From positions 49,677,707 to 49,741,706 of the forward strand of contig CM060174.1 of the NCBI GenBank assembly GCA_030549775.1: a DNA stretch of 64,000 nucleotides, in the 5' to 3' direction. How positions within the stretch are numbered: the first letter of the stretch is position 1; each line of letters begins with the position of its first letter. This DNA is from Tamarix chinensis (Eukaryota; Streptophyta; Magnoliopsida; Caryophyllales; Tamaricaceae). Positions 1 to 12,956 of the stretch are shown here, in pieces. Below the pieces are notes generated by a model that saw only the letters and a list, made by a program, of their open reading frames with translations, searched no databases and was not told the origin of the DNA. Position numbers and translations under genes: made by a program.

Positions 1-187
1 AAGCCATTTCTTTATCTATTTTGGTCAATCATACCATTACTTCCATCCTCATCTAAGTATTAACCAGTCATTTGGTTACCATTCATATTTATCATTTAAT
101 TACTTATCATCCATATTTTATTATCATCAAGCGATAGACTGTGCACCACACCATGGTCTCACATACCATGGAAGCCTATTCAAATAA

Positions 188-307
188 GGGACATAAAGTC
201 TATTCTAAAGCCAAATAACCAAGCGAACATAAGTCTAAGCTGAAGCTATTCATCAGAATGGATATATATCCAGGCTGAAGCCAACCAATATGGACATAAG
301 TCCAAGC
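188..307 (-). repeat. Short inverted-repeat units in A LTR
   Basis: Four short words of the form GGAC-(A/T-rich loop)-GTCC lie about 32-38 bases apart; the clearest are GGATATATATCC near 260 and GGACATAAGTCC near 292. The same series is seen in the plus-strand A LTR at 52238-52355. They follow, in LTR sense, a box with GTGAAAGAC at 495-514. Function is unknown. Confidence 0.55.
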
Positions 308-1030
308 TTAAGACAAACACCTAGGTAAATAGACCCTTTAGTATCGATACCACCTAGTACATCATCAGTGTATAAAGTAGGTAAGGCACAAGGGCCCCTC
401 AAGATCCCAGCCGATGGCACAAAAAATGCTTGAGGTTAGACTAACCCTAGGAAGCTAATAGGGGATCGGTAACCCAAACCCACACTCAACTCAATTGTCT
501 TTCACTTTACATGAATAGTATATGATTCAAAAAGATAAGTGATCACACAAGGACCATACAAAAGCAAGTGGTAATGTTCATTTTTATTTCATACCAATCC
601 CTTTTCTTTCCATTTTCTTAACCATGAGGGTTTCCATTTATCTTTGTTTCATATTACTCACACCCATCTTATTATTGTGTTCAATCCCATACTAAGTTTC
701 ATTACTCTTTCCTCAACATCATCACTTATCATCAGTGAAATACCCACTTAGCCTTTACATTACTCATAGAGTATATCATAAGTTATGATCCATTTTAATC
801 CTTTCATTAGGCTAATGATTCATGATAAAACCTATATTTTATCCCAAACATATCCTCAAAGCATAACCAAACCAAAAGAAAATAAATTGTGTAAACCAAT
901 CAAACTAGTGGATTGATCTGGCCCAACCAGTCGATCAGTTGCACGAACCAATAGATCAGTTTGGGCTAACTAGCCAATTGATTTAACTCAACTAGAACAT
1001 ATTTTTCATCTAACTAGCTGAATGATTTGG

Positions 1031-1035
1031 GCAAC
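1031..1035. repeat. Target site duplication GCAAC, left copy
   Basis: GCAAC at 1031-1035 directly precedes TGTAACACCCCC and is repeated at 5105-5109 directly after the closing TTATTACA. This is the 5-bp duplication expected of a Ty3/gypsy or Ty1/copia integrase, and it fixes both ends of the 1036-5104 insertion. Confidence 0.9.
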
Positions 1036-1643
1036 TGTAACACCCCCAAAATCACAATTGAAAATTTTCATTTAACTAAAACCCCGGCTAGTTTCGCACC
1101 AACCATAAGGCTATAAGATAATTTCACGAGAAATTAAACCCATTTACGACATAGAAACGTAGAAATCTGAAAGATTCATAAATAAAGAGAAAATTAGAGT
1201 GTGTGAATTAAAGAGTCATTATAGAATTAAAAATGGTTACAGTGTCAAGACCCCGAGGGGAAAGAACAGTACAACAGAGATGTAGAATAAAACGAGAAAA
1301 AGGAGATTCTGGTCGACACTCGCTCTTGGCCCCATGCTAAGTCCAACAGATCATCACTTAGCCCCACTCGACGCATAGAGTGTGTCATAGGCATCGAACA
1401 TGGCATCTCCTACCTACACCAACTCAAAAGGGACCTCTACTTACGGAAATAAACAGTACCCATAAAACAAGTGATTAGTACGCTACGTACTAAGTGAGGT
1501 AACCATATGGATAAGGCCATGTAAGAACAATAGACATGTAAGGCATACAATGCATAATTCATGTTCATATCATCAATCCAGACATAGACCATTATTTTCA
1601 TCTTATATATTTTTCATATTAATTCTGCATTAGTACGGAGACC

Positions 1644-2006
1644 CCGCTATTATAGATGGTAGACCAAGAATACTCCATAGGGTAAAATTTACCTGACCAC
1701 TAATATAGCTGGTGGACCGGATATCACTCTATAAGGAAGAATGCACCTGACCACTATTATAGTCGGTGGACCAAAAATTAACCTCACTAGCCCTGACTCA
1801 CGTGGTGTTCTATTGTAAGGAGTTAGTATTCTTCCTTGATTTAATTCTATATAAGGTTTGGCTCATCGAGCTTGGGACCCCCACTATAATAGCCAATGGA
1901 TCGGAAACACTCCACAAGGTAAAACTCTTCTAACCACTATTATAGCCGGTGGACCGAATATTACTCCACAGGGCAGCACGCACCTGACCACTATTGTAAT
2001 TGGTGG
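1644..2006 (-). repeat. Double block of CCAC/GTGG hairpin units in B LTR
   Basis: Six copies of a 19-base word like CCACTATTATAGCCGGTGG occur in two blocks of three, at 1644, 1697 and 1751, and at 1881, 1934 and 1988. Units are 53-54 bases apart and blocks are offset by 237. Each can pair CCAC with GTGG. A box CTTTCACTTTAAGTG at 2043 lies on the sense-upstream side of the second block. The same layout recurs at 45030-45344. Confidence 0.85.
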
Positions 2007-3356
2007 ACCTAAAATTATCCTCAGTGGGACTGGCTTGATAATCTTTCACTTTAAGTGTTTAGTGTTTTACTCATATCTTATTCCACACATAATCCAGACT
2101 AGACATGCATGACCCACTAGATATCCCATGCTTGCCCCTTTATTCCCAGTTCTCCCAAAAGGCCATGTCCCATATCTTGGGATCTCTACACACCCTATGA
2201 CTCTGAGACATCTTCCCCACCTTTTTACACTCACCATGAAAAAACCAAGCTCTTCTGCATATGTCTCAAGGCCCACTTCCCATAACTCTGTTTCGACTCC
2301 TCATCGCCCTCTAGGGTTTCCCTCTGAAACCCTAATCTAGCCTATGTGGCCTCACTTCTCCTCATCTTACATAACCTATACTCTTTTTTGTTATCAAAAC
2401 CACCACTCCCCTCAAACCACACCCAACATTAAAACTTAGCTATCCACCTTCCACACGTGACCATAAAAACCCTAGTTTGCTCCCCAAACCCTAATACTTC
2501 TCCTTTCTTTTATATTATCCCCTCAACACCCAAACATCTTTTTTCACATGGCTCACTTCCCCTCCATGTGACACCCCTTTTATTCTTATTCCCCATTCTA
2601 ACCATTTCCAATAGTTTTTATTTCCTTACACACTTCCCTCACTTGGGTTTCCTCCCAAACCCTAGCCAAGTCCCCCATGCATCCTTATACCAACCCATGT
2701 ACTATTTTTCACATATGGAATCCAATCACCCCCAAAAACTCTTTCCTTACCTTACTTAACCCTCAAGTCAACTTTTTCCATGTAAAGGTCATCTCCATAT
2801 AAGTGCTAACCATCCCATGCAACCCTACACTCCTCATACATATTTTAATCCACCCTAATTTATTCACATTATTCCTTCCTTTATCCACCCATAAGTCGTG
2901 AGATTTTAGGCCATTCCTATTACCATCTAGTTAACTCACTTCCTTTATTCCCCTTTTCCTTTCAAAACCTCATCCCACTACTTAAATCCTCCTATCATGC
3001 ATGTCACGAAGGGTAATATCACGTAAGAAAATCACAAGTACATGTAACAATACCATATTACATATTTCCATAGAAACACATACAACTTACCTTAACTCCA
3101 TCTTAGCAATCTACACTATAAGAACATAATCCATAGCATATAAGGTACACATATATAACCAACACACATAACACATATTACACATATTTAGGCCTAAACC
3201 ATATTCTTACCTAAAATAACATCAGGCTTGGAGCATGCTCTTACACCTCCTTATGGGTCAGACTTGTCTCACCTATAAAGGAGAAACACTAGGGTTAACT
3301 TCCTTCTTACTATTTTCATTATCTCCTACTTTACCTTTAGTATGAACTATTGTTAG

Positions 3357-3358
3357 TG

Positions 3359-3412
<54 letters not shown>
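3357..3412. repeat. (AAT)n microsatellite in B LTR
   Basis: About 18 uninterrupted AAT units lie inside the LTR. Other members of the family carry trinucleotide tracts at the corresponding place (23298, 39246, 46959, 60616). Confidence 0.97.
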
Positions 3413-4247
3413 TCTTTAGTAGTAAAAATAAGGGCATTATCCTTAAAGTGGTTAACCATACTATTATTAGCCAAAAAAGTTTTAGGTGGTTATAATAGTC
3501 ATGGTAGAATATTAGTAACAATATTGGTAATAATAATGATAATAAATTTAATAATAATAATAATAAGGACAATAAGGATAGAATAATAATTATGGCTAAA
3601 CAATTCATACTTAAGAAATATCAAGGGTTAGGGAAAAACCTAGTGAAGGTGGCAGCTAGGTGGTGCCGGCAGTAGCGACAGCAAAGGCGGCAGAGATGGA
3701 AATGGTGGTTTTGGGGAAGGTGGGTATTTTAGGGCTAGAAGAGAGAGAGAGGTGGTGGTTTTGGGGTGGTAGACTCTCTAGACTGAGAGGGTTGCAGTGA
3801 TGGTGGTGGCGTAGTAGGGTGGCAGCGTAGGTGGTGGTGGTTGTGGTGGTCGAGGGTGGTGGAGAAGGAGGGATGAGGAAGAAGAGGGAGAAAGGAAAAA
3901 AGGAAAGGTAGGGTCAGGTGGAGGAGGATCTGCTAGGTCTAATGGGTGGTAGGAGGGGTAGTGATTGTGGCAGAAAGGGCGGAGCACAACAGCGAGAAGG
4001 GCGGTGATGAGGTTTAAAGGGCAGCTTAAGCTACCAACTTTGCATGATCGGAGTGGTTTGTATAAAGGGATTAAGGGGTGGTGAGTGGCTTAGTTTGGTG
4101 GAGGGTGATGCAGGGAAGGGATTGGGTGGTCTTTCGAGTAGTGGTTTTACACAACGGTGGTTGAGGTAATAACTGAAGTGGTTGTAGCAAAAATGTTTGG
4201 ATTTTCTTGGAAAATCAAAGGAGGGGAAAATGGGGGATGGTATGGGA

Positions 4248-4255
4248 TATTTATA
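4248..4255 (-). promoter_or_regulatory. TATA box of B LTR
   Basis: TATAAATA on the minus strand, about 850 bases into the LTR in its sense direction and followed by a C/T-rich leader, which is typical of plant promoters. The plus-strand B LTR has the same word at 38576. Activity is inferred only. Confidence 0.5.
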
Positions 4256-5914
4256 GGTCGAGGGAGGGAGAATAGGACAAAGGAGGAAGGGGTTGTAGGA
4301 GCTCACCGACCGATAGTGGTAAGTTGATACGTGCCTACAAAGTTACAGGGTGTAGGCGGCAGGTGGGGGAAAAAGGAAGGGAAGGGGAGTACACGAGGGA
4401 GGCAAGTGCAAGGGGTTTAGCTTGAATTGGAAAGGAAATGGATTGGGGAGAGAGGGGAGTAGGTCGGGATGGTAAGGTGGCAGGGGTAGGATGGCTAGCA
4501 AGTCTGTAGGCATGACCTGCAGCGCAAAGGAGGGAGAGGGGAGAAGGAAAAAGAAGGGGGCTTGGGATAGCTGGTCGGGGGAAAGGAAAAGAAGGAAAAA
4601 AGGGGGAGAACCAAGCAAAGGAGGGAGAAGAAAAAAAGAAGGAGGGAGCGAGTTGGGCTCCACGTGGGGAAGGAGTAGAAGGGAGGGGATGGGCCGCACA
4701 GTGAGGCCCAACAGGGAAAAGAAGAGAAAAAGAAAAAGGAGAAGGGGGAAAGGAGAAAAAGAAAGAAAGAAAAGGGAAAAAAAGAAAAAGAAAAAAGGAA
4801 AATAGGTAGTTGGGGTATTTAGGGTATTTATGGTGTTTTTAGATATATGAAAATAATAAAAATTAGTAGTATAATAATTAAATTTGCTTTTATATTAATT
4901 TAGAAAATATTGGGTAAATCTTACTAAATTCTATTTAAATTAGCAATTTACCCTAATCTTCTCTAATTAAGTTATTTATTATTTCCCTCTTTTTTGTTAT
5001 ATTAATTAATTCCATTATTTCACAAAAATATTATATTTAATTAATCTCACCAATAAATTTCTATTTTATTATAATTTCCTAAATTAGGATTTTGGTTTAT
5101 TACAGCAACCCGGTCAACTATTCATAAACAAGGCGATCGATTTTGCTATACCAATCAATGGGTTAGGTCAACCAATCGACTATTCTAGAAATTAGTCAAT
5201 TAGTTTGACCTAACTAGGTGATTAGTTTGCCCTAATAAAACACCAAAACTTTATATTTCATGCATATTATTACATATAAATCATCCTTAATGACATTAAG
5301 ACATGTATCAAATTGTTTTAGCATAATTTAAACCATATGAACAAGTGCTTCACAACATGGAATTATCATATCCTATTTTTACCCCCTTTTCATGGTTTTA
5401 CTCAAATTATTCCATCTAAGCTTCCCAACCACATATTCAGGCTATATCCATTCACGCTAACATGCAGAAATCAACTTAAGGTAACATATAACATGTAAGA
5501 ATACTTACTAAACATTTTAGAAGCAAGAGTCACTTACTTGATGTAGGCAAAATCCCCTTTAAACCCATAAATTCCAACTATGAAAATTCTCAGCTTTTAA
5601 AATCTTTAAAAAAAATTAAACTCAAAAGTTTACACCAAAACCTTATGAAAATTTCAAACTTAAAATAGAAAGAAAGAAGAACATACCACTAGAGGAAAAA
5701 ATAGGGAAAAGCTCAGTTGGACTGCTTAATTTTTCTTTCTAGAATCTAACTTCTCCTTACTTAACAATTGAAACAAGAGAGAGCTAGAGACAGTATCAAA
5801 AGAGCATAATAAAATTGATTGGCAAGACTCAAAATGCAGAAAGAAGAGAGTGAATATCAAACTTAGAGAATTTGGTGGCTGATAGAAAATGTGCATATAA
5901 GGGATGATTAGGGC

Positions 5915-5922
5915 TATTTATA
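5915..5922 (-). promoter_or_regulatory. TATA box of A LTR
   Basis: TATAAATA on the minus strand within the context GGCTATAAATAGCC, about 715 bases from the LTR start. Equivalent boxes at about the same offset lie at 13734 and 50667 in the plus-strand copies, in a shared context beginning TTGG. Conservation among diverged copies supports a promoter role. Confidence 0.62.
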
Positions 5923-6394
5923 GCCAACCAATCGAAGGGAATCACAGAGCCTTCAAGAATAAAATCAAAACCCTATAATTGACCATTTGAATTTGAGTTA
6001 AATGGACAGATTTTATCTAGGATTTGCTGATATATTCTCTAAACCTCAAATGATGTATCTAGAGAATGAAGGTCAATTAAGATAGAATTAGCAGGCACAA
6101 GATAATAAATGGAAGGTGGTATGGAAGGAATCTTCTAGCTACTTAGAGTCGATGTTAAAATTAAAGCATTGAGCTAAGAAACGTGCACAGGAGAGAGATG
6201 GAAGAAGATAATGATAAGGTCATCTCTCCCCATCAATTGTTCCAATCAACCTCCAGATCAATTTAAGGTAATATTTTGGGTTAAATGTATCATGAAACAG
6301 GTTAGAAATATCTTAGGAACAAATTAGTATAGGTTGGTATGGTTCCATTTTAGTGTAAGAGATTTTTCAAAAAATAAAGCTCAAAAAATATCAA

Positions 6395-6545
6395 CAGCTC
6401 GACAAACCAATCAATGGGTTTGGGCCTACCAGTCGATTCTTCTACAACCAGTTAAGCGATTTAGTTAGGAAAACCCAATTTGTTGAAATGACAAATCGAT
6501 CGATTGTTTCATGGACCTAGTTGAATGATTTCAAATCAAACTTTA
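6395..6545 (-). repeat. Motif array 1 of A LTR
   Basis: A series of degenerate words around ATCGAT or TCGACTAG, joined by TTTGGNC or CCAAAC stretches, at irregular 18-40 base spacing. An equivalent array follows each A LTR start in the window. Confidence 0.65.
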
Positions 6546-6636
6546 CCTCAAACTAAATCATAACATTAAATAAAGATCAAGGTATAAAATTAGCAACATT
6601 CTCATTTAACCATTTACAAAAATGTAGGGTATTACA

Positions 6637-9600
6637 ATAATGCAAATATATTTATATAAGTTCTTGAAAGTTTAGTTCTTAAATGATGATAATGAGATTG
6701 AATATAGAGTTTTATGTCCGCAAGGATTATCCATTGACTATAATAAGGAATGTGTTTAATATGTGCTCAATGATATGGCCATGGCTACACATTTGTCCAA
6801 TTTTTTTCTTCATTTTCCTTTAAAAATCATTAGGTTTTTGTGGTATTATAGTCGTGAAAAGTAGCATATTAGTCTTATTCCTTGGGAGGAAACTAATGAA
6901 ATGATCCAATAGCTAATACGGATAAGTAAATATTTATTTTGTGAATGATATTTGATTTCCTTATTAATTATTTATTGATTTATATGGATATGTACATCAA
7001 TTAGATCATTAAATAAATATTTGGGATGGGATCTGGAAACAACTAAACTCTAACAACAATGGTGTATATGTAAGGTATATAATGAGAGTTTTGGTTTTTA
7101 ATCATACTGATATATAATATATAGTATGTAACAAAATAAAGAAGATTTACTTATTGAACTATACTACACAAAATGATGATGGCCTTGGTTGTGGATATTT
7201 TATAATGTAAGTATTACTTTTTACAACAAATTTACAAGATATTTTTTTTAATATACTTCTACTAGTGAAAGCTTAATCATTTCTTGTAGTAGGCCATCTT
7301 TCATCATGAATTATCTTATATATATATATTAACCAAGTTAGAAAATAATGGCTAGATTATATCTTAGAGTTTGATATTTAGAATGGTTATATAGTTTATA
7401 TAGTGTAATTTTTTTTCTAAGTCTTAGTGGTTTTTGAAGTTTTTATTTTAGTTAAAATCTATCAAAGTGTTGATGTTACTTCATAAAAGTTCATATATAT
7501 GGTTTATAGTATAATACATTCATCTTATTTACATATGAGTTCTCTATTTGATGTGAATGGATGTTGTAAGTGAACACAAGTGTTGATTCTATGTACAAGT
7601 GATTTACAAATGTGTGGGATTATATGTAGGGAAATAGGCTATATTAAATGTTGATTTGAAAAACAAAATACAAGAATGGACAATGGTTTTGAAGTAACAA
7701 TCATCATATAAAGGCAACTTGGTATTTGAAGGGATCAAAGACTACATACGAAAATTCTAGATACACAATTATTACATATAATGGGAAAAAACTATCATAT
7801 TTGTCTCATCTACGCTGTATAAGATGAACTTACAAAACTAAATACCATCTATTACCTAAGTTTTAGGGCACTTTTTATTATCAAACCATCATATAATGTC
7901 TCGTGCCATTTTTTCCTATAAAATTTTGATTTTTGAGAGTGCTCATATATGGCAATTTTTAAACTATCAAATATAATATATTTTAAATGTCACCTATAAG
8001 TGTGACTTTAGTGGTGAAAAAGATTCATAAATAAGTGAAGTCCAACATTGAAAAAACTAATACAAATATCAAACTAAGGAAACTAAGAATCAAGGTTAAC
8101 ATGTGTTCAATTCAAAAGACTTGGTTTGGTTAAACTTGAGGAATGAGTGGTTCCTTGATCTAAGGAAGAATAATATAGTGCCTATGGTAGTTAATCCTTA
8201 TAAAATTGAGGGAAATTACTTATGAGCTTAAATTTCCTAATTATTTTAGAGGAGTTTCAAGGAAATTTAATGTGGGTTACCTATCTCTCTATTATAGTAA
8301 TGCATATTTTGAGGGGAAAAAATTTCTCAACTAGAGGAGAATGATTTAGGAGCGTACAATAATAGGGAAGAGTTCGTTTTCTTATTATTAGGAGCCTTTA
8401 AATTGAAATTTTTTGAAGGATTGAATCAAAAAAGCTTAATTAAGCCAAATAAATTTGTAACTTGTTTAAGCATGGATTAGATATAATAGTTCACAATACA
8501 ATGATGTCATTAATCAAAGTTGAAAGGCTCAGATGAGGAGCACTTGTGGATCATGAAGGCATAGAGAGACCGATGCATAATAGAAAATGTTTCATATCTT
8601 TTAGTTTACTTAGAAGCTAAGATTTGTTAGGTCATTATTTATCCTATGATATGTGTGTGACACATGCCATTGACATATAGGTAAGGTGGTTTTTATCTTA
8701 TATTCTTTCATCAAGGAGGTTTAGTGAGAAAGTAAAATTTGGCTGGCTATTAGACCCATTTATTTTACACATTATTATTCATAATTTAGTGATTGAATAA
8801 TGTTTAAAATTTTAAATTGATGTTTTTGTTAATTCAATTTCCCTACAATATAATATCTATGTGGGTGATATTTACTAACCCTATTGGTTAACATCTATGT
8901 CATCTAATTAAAGGTGGTTTGTGAGTGTTCAATAACTTTCATTGTTGATTTGAAACTTTCCTCATATACTAAACCCTATCCACATTAATCATCATCACTA
9001 AACCCTACCCACACATTTATTCCATGGTGAAGAAATGATCATTCAACCCCAAAACCCTAAGGTATCTCAAACACTAAACCTTCATTAAGTCCATTAAGGA
9101 CAATCAACCATTTTAATTGAAACCCTAACAGTGATCATCCCAATGACCCTAGTTCTCACAATTCAAAACATACTATGTTAGTACGCATCATTAAACATTT
9201 CCAAAAGATCCTTTGTAAACTAAAAAAGGAAAAGACAGAAGATAATGTATTTTGAAACCTTAAAATTAGAAAGTTTCATACCATATCTATATTATATTGA
9301 TACAAAAATTTCCTCAAATTATCAAAATATATTTTCTAAACCTTATCGAAATTCTTAAATAATAAACTAATCATTTCAAAGAGAAATTGGAAATCAAGTT
9401 ATAGAAACCTTTAATTTAAAATTTTACATATGTCTCATTGACCTTGTAAAAACATAAAAATTCATAATGGGGATTATGAAAATAAAATATTATTTATTTA
9501 AAGTTTTACTAGCTCTCATGAAAAACAAAGAGTTGTTATAAAAATTATAAAGGGAAATGAAATCAAAACAAAAGTTTTATTAATATTTTTAAATGTATAT

Positions 9601-11479
9601 ATATGCATATATTCGATATGGATACAAAATCTTTAAAACGATTCCACCATTTTAAATAGGTTTTATAATTTAAAGCAAATTCATTTTCAATGATGAATTA
9701 TGACACCAAAAAAATTTTGAAATTACAAGAAAAATTCATAATAAAAACAAAGTTAATTAAATCAAAACATGTGATGAAATAGAAATATAATTATAAAAAT
9801 CAATCAAAATAGTATATGTTTAAAAAAATCACAATCATAAATAAATTTATATAAAATAAAGTTATGATGACAAAAAATCAATTAATTTCAATATGAACTT
9901 GGAACTAGTAATAAATCCATAAAAAATCATAAATAAAATAATCAAAACATTTTCATTTAAAGAACAAAATAAAGGTTAATATATGAGTCATGTACAACTT
10001 TCAATGAAAATCAAAATATGTGATCTAAACCAAAACTACCATTATTTTAAAGATTCAAAAGTTCATAAATATTTTTCCAAAGTCTCAATAGAAGGATTCT
10101 TGCAAAAATAATAAGTTTAGAATAGATGAAAACTTTATCAAATATTTGTATGAATAATGATTTAAATAAAATATTTCAATCTTAAGAATATTAAAAATCA
10201 AATTTCATAAATCAAAACTAATATTTTATGGAAATTAGATTATCAAAAAGTCAGCTATTACACTATTACATGACCCACATTATTATAATTCATGATATGC
10301 ATATTGCATGAGTCACGTGATTGATGAGTCAAAGTTGTAATTATATGCTTCTCATTTTTATGGTTGAAGTGATCTATGTTTTATTATATATATGGCATGT
10401 GTATGTCCAACAAAACCTTATGTAAATTTCTTGTGAATGCTATAATACAAGTATTTTGAATATATTTTATTATGTTAAAGCATAATAATGATATATATGT
10501 CCTTTTTGTAGGATGATCTACATGTTAGAGGAAAAGTGGTTTACTTATTTCACTTTCGTACTAATGGGATTGTTGTTGCAATCCCCTACTTATTTTTTAC
10601 AGCATAAGATCTTTTGTGTGTTTTTATGGACGACAATTGAGTGAACTTACCTTAGTTGTAAGAGATGAGAGTAGGATTTTTTGGAGATGTCCTTATTGAT
10701 GGATTTTCTTGACCATGATGGTCTTTCTTATATATAGTTGTAATCTTTTTTTGAATACAAATTTTTTCTTCGTGTCAAGTTGAGTTTTGCTTACTCTAGT
10801 GTGAGAAGCTCTTGGCTAGTAAAACTAAACTTTTAACCTCACATTGTTTATCTATGTATATTGGTTCTTATCTAAGTTTAGTTATTTTTGGATACCCAAC
10901 CTTATATATAGTATGAGACGGATAAAAAAACATCTATCTCACATTTGGTATGACGGTAGCACCTTATTTTTTCTAGGGAGTTTAATATTTCACATTTGCA
11001 AACATTTTTAACAAAAATAATTTTTATTAGTGAAATATATGGGCACTACAACATACTTCTAAAAAAATACACTTGACACATCACTTACAACCCATCCACC
11101 ACACAACTAGATGAATAACTACTAACCTTAAGCCACTAGTAGTAAAACACAAGAGGATAGGGAACACTTCTAGCTAAAAAACTCCAAATCCTTACCCTTT
11201 GTAGTTACCTTTCCAAACCAAGACATAAAACTTAGAGCAATATATTTTTAAACTAAAAAAAACTAACTGAATGCTTATAAATCAATGAAAATAGTGAGCT
11301 TAAAAATGAGAAAACCAAGAGAAGAAATGTTCAAATCCTTCAACTCTCTCCCAAAACAGCTCCTATTTTATTCAATAAATACAAAAGAGAGTTATATAAA
11401 TAATTATAAGAAAAGGATAAAAGCTAAAAATATGAAATCAAATAATTAAGAGAAAGCTCAATGGTAACAAGTGGAATAA
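6637..11479. other. AT-rich tract without recognised genes
   Basis: About 4.8 kb with no reading frame of note and no protein similarity that I recognise on either strand. The part at 9430-10270 is very A-rich. Several CCCTAA words at 8960-9130 are scattered, not tandem. It is probably old, decayed transposon DNA, but I cannot assign a family. Confidence 0.5.
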
Positions 11480-12202
11480 GTAAAAAGAGAGCAAAACCAC
11501 CTCTAATACCTTAGGATATCAGTTTAAAATAAAAGGGTATAAAAGGGAAGTATGAATAAAATAAAAGGATATCAATTTAAAATAAAAGGGTATAAAAGGG
11601 TATAAAAGAGAGCAAAACCACCTCTATTTATCACCAAAAGAAAAAACTTATTAGCAAGTGCAAGTGAGAGGGAAAATTAGGAGGTAAACCTTGTAGCCAA
11701 AATGCCCATACCTAAAATGGTGAGAGAGGGTGGGTGCATAGGGGCCAAGGTTAAAGGAACTAATCAAAAATAAGGGAAAGAAGAAAAAGGTGATACGGGC
11801 AATGCAATTTTTCTTAACCTTTTATCTCATAGGTATAATAAGGGGGAATGATAGGAGAAAAGGAAAGAAGATAAAGGTTTATATGTCATCAAGGTTTCTT
11901 TTGAATATTTTAGTTGCGAAGATCATATTTAAACATTTAAACATATACAAAATTGATCACAAACCCTCTAAAAAATATAAACCTAGAATAAAATAATTAC
12001 AATGTTTTGTAGACATTATAAAAAGATTTTTATTAAGTCAAGGTCAAATTTAAACAACCCAAATAAACTAATTGATTGATCTAGCAAAACTAAATGAATC
12101 TTTTACAACCCACCTCAACTCCAAAACCATAAAGCACATTAAACATTAAGGTTGAGCACAGAATTAACATATTTTAAAAGGCATTAAAAGTGTGGTATTA
12201 CA
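11480..12202 (-). mobile_element. A-like LTR fragment, antisense
   Basis: The minus strand starts TGTAATACCACAC at 12202, as A LTRs do, and carries a CTAGATCAATCAATTAG-type word near 12080. A TATA-like GATAAATAG lies about 590 bases in, near 11620, followed by a leader. It is much diverged from the other A copies and its far end is not defined. The short open frame at 11790-11996 lies on the opposite strand and is not considered a gene. Confidence 0.42.
11487..11625. repeat. Local 121-bp direct duplication
   Basis: The 18-base word GAGAGCAAAACCACCTCT occurs at 11487 and 11608. Between the two copies, GGATATCARTTTAAAATAAA followed by GGGTATAAAAGGG is also repeated (about 11514 and 11568). It looks like a recent slippage or tandem duplication in the A-like fragment. 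Confidence 0.85.
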
Positions 12203-12956
12203 ATTACTCTCTCACCTCCTTGTTATACACATTGCTAGGGGTCTTTGAGGTTAAATCTACCCCTAACCTTTTGTTAATGATAAAAGGGTGAGAAAATTTA
12301 TGAAATTTTTATTAAAGATAAAATAATGGGCATTTTTTTTTATCTTTCTAATTAATATATCTTTTAAGTATCATTATTACACCTTTTTTTCCTTGTTGTC
12401 ATAAAAAAAATAGGAATTATTGAGCTTATAGGTCATTGATTCTTGTCTTAATGGAAACAAACCTTGTTTTAAGGGTTAATAAGTTTGATTTAGTGTGCAA
12501 GTGTTATGAAATTCATAATCATATTGATCACACTATGGAACCTTAAAGTGTTATGAATATTATGATCAATTAAGTATCTAATATAAGGGAACAGATCACA
12601 CACACAAGACTTTCAAGACTTGATCTTATGGTTGTATTTTCAAAGTCTTTTTAGGTTAAATTATATGTTAATTGTTATTTTAGTCTTATGAAATTATGTT
12701 TTTAAACTCTCTTAAAAATTCTTATCATTAAGGTTTTTAATTTGGTTTAATTTGGAAAATAGTGGTAATGTCTTCCACACAAAAAACAAAAGAACTTAGT
12801 TAACTTATTTTTGGACACTATTCAACTAATTTTGCATAAATTTAAACTTTCTACCTATATGATGTCCTTTTGAGCATTAACTTTACTACCAATGAGGTAT
12901 AGTAGTTATATAATTAATTTGTTGAGATCATTAACTTGCAAAACATTAACTCTCTT
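12203..12956. other. AT-rich spacer, nothing recognised
   Basis: About 750 bases between two divergently oriented A-type LTR starts (12202 on minus, 12957 on plus). I see no coding similarity or repeat structure in it. Confidence 0.5.

Larger units (their letters stand above)
1..1035 (-). mobile_element. Family A LTR, distal part, antisense, split by a B LTR
   Basis: Read on the minus strand this segment matches about 51.4-52.5 kb of the window, an A LTR in plus orientation, in the same order: motif array, then a box ending in GTGAAAGAC, then small hairpins, then an AT-rich tail. No protein is encoded. It continues directly at 5105 once the inserted B LTR is removed, because the GCAAC before 1036 is repeated after 5104. 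The far end of this LTR lies before the window. The hairpin units are visible at about 188-307, for example GGACATAAGTCC at 292. Family identity is inferred from internal comparison only; no database match was made. Confidence 0.72.
1036..5104 (-). mobile_element. Family B solo LTR (4.07 kb), antisense
   Basis: The unit begins TGTAACACCCCC and ends GGTTTATTACA, with 5-bp duplications (GCAAC) on both sides, so it is a complete insertion. No gag, pol, primer site or polypurine tract lies inside it, so it is a solo LTR left by LTR-LTR recombination. Sense is minus: TATTTATA at 4248 is a TATA box on that strand. In sense order it holds an AT-rich start, a pyrimidine-rich block (purine-rich as printed, about 3640-4800), an (AAT)n tract and a double array of small hairpins. 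The likely parent is a Tekay/Del-type chromovirus, judging from the related LTR at 21400 that follows a Tekay-type integrase. Confidence 0.88.
5105..6636 (-). mobile_element. Family A LTR, proximal part, antisense
   Basis: This is the continuation of the A LTR interrupted at 1035. Its sense start is at 6636, where the minus strand reads TGTAATACCCTACATTTTTG. Going inward it has a first motif array (about 6395-6545), a TATA box (5915-5922), a leader and a second motif array (about 5105-5235 plus 890-1035) into which the B LTR inserted. Comparison with 49887-53015 supports the order. The five bases after the end are ATAAT; the partner duplication would lie outside the window. Confidence 0.75.

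Noticed and set aside
4343..4711. 122-codon minus-strand proline-rich frame
   Set aside because: Same LTR block as above in antisense. Its counterpart at 61786-62205 starts similarly but the protein diverges at once, so there is no coding constraint.
8940..9140. Interstitial telomere repeat (CCCTAAA words)
   Set aside because: The words are scattered 15-50 bases apart and never in tandem, so they are chance occurrences in AT-rich DNA.
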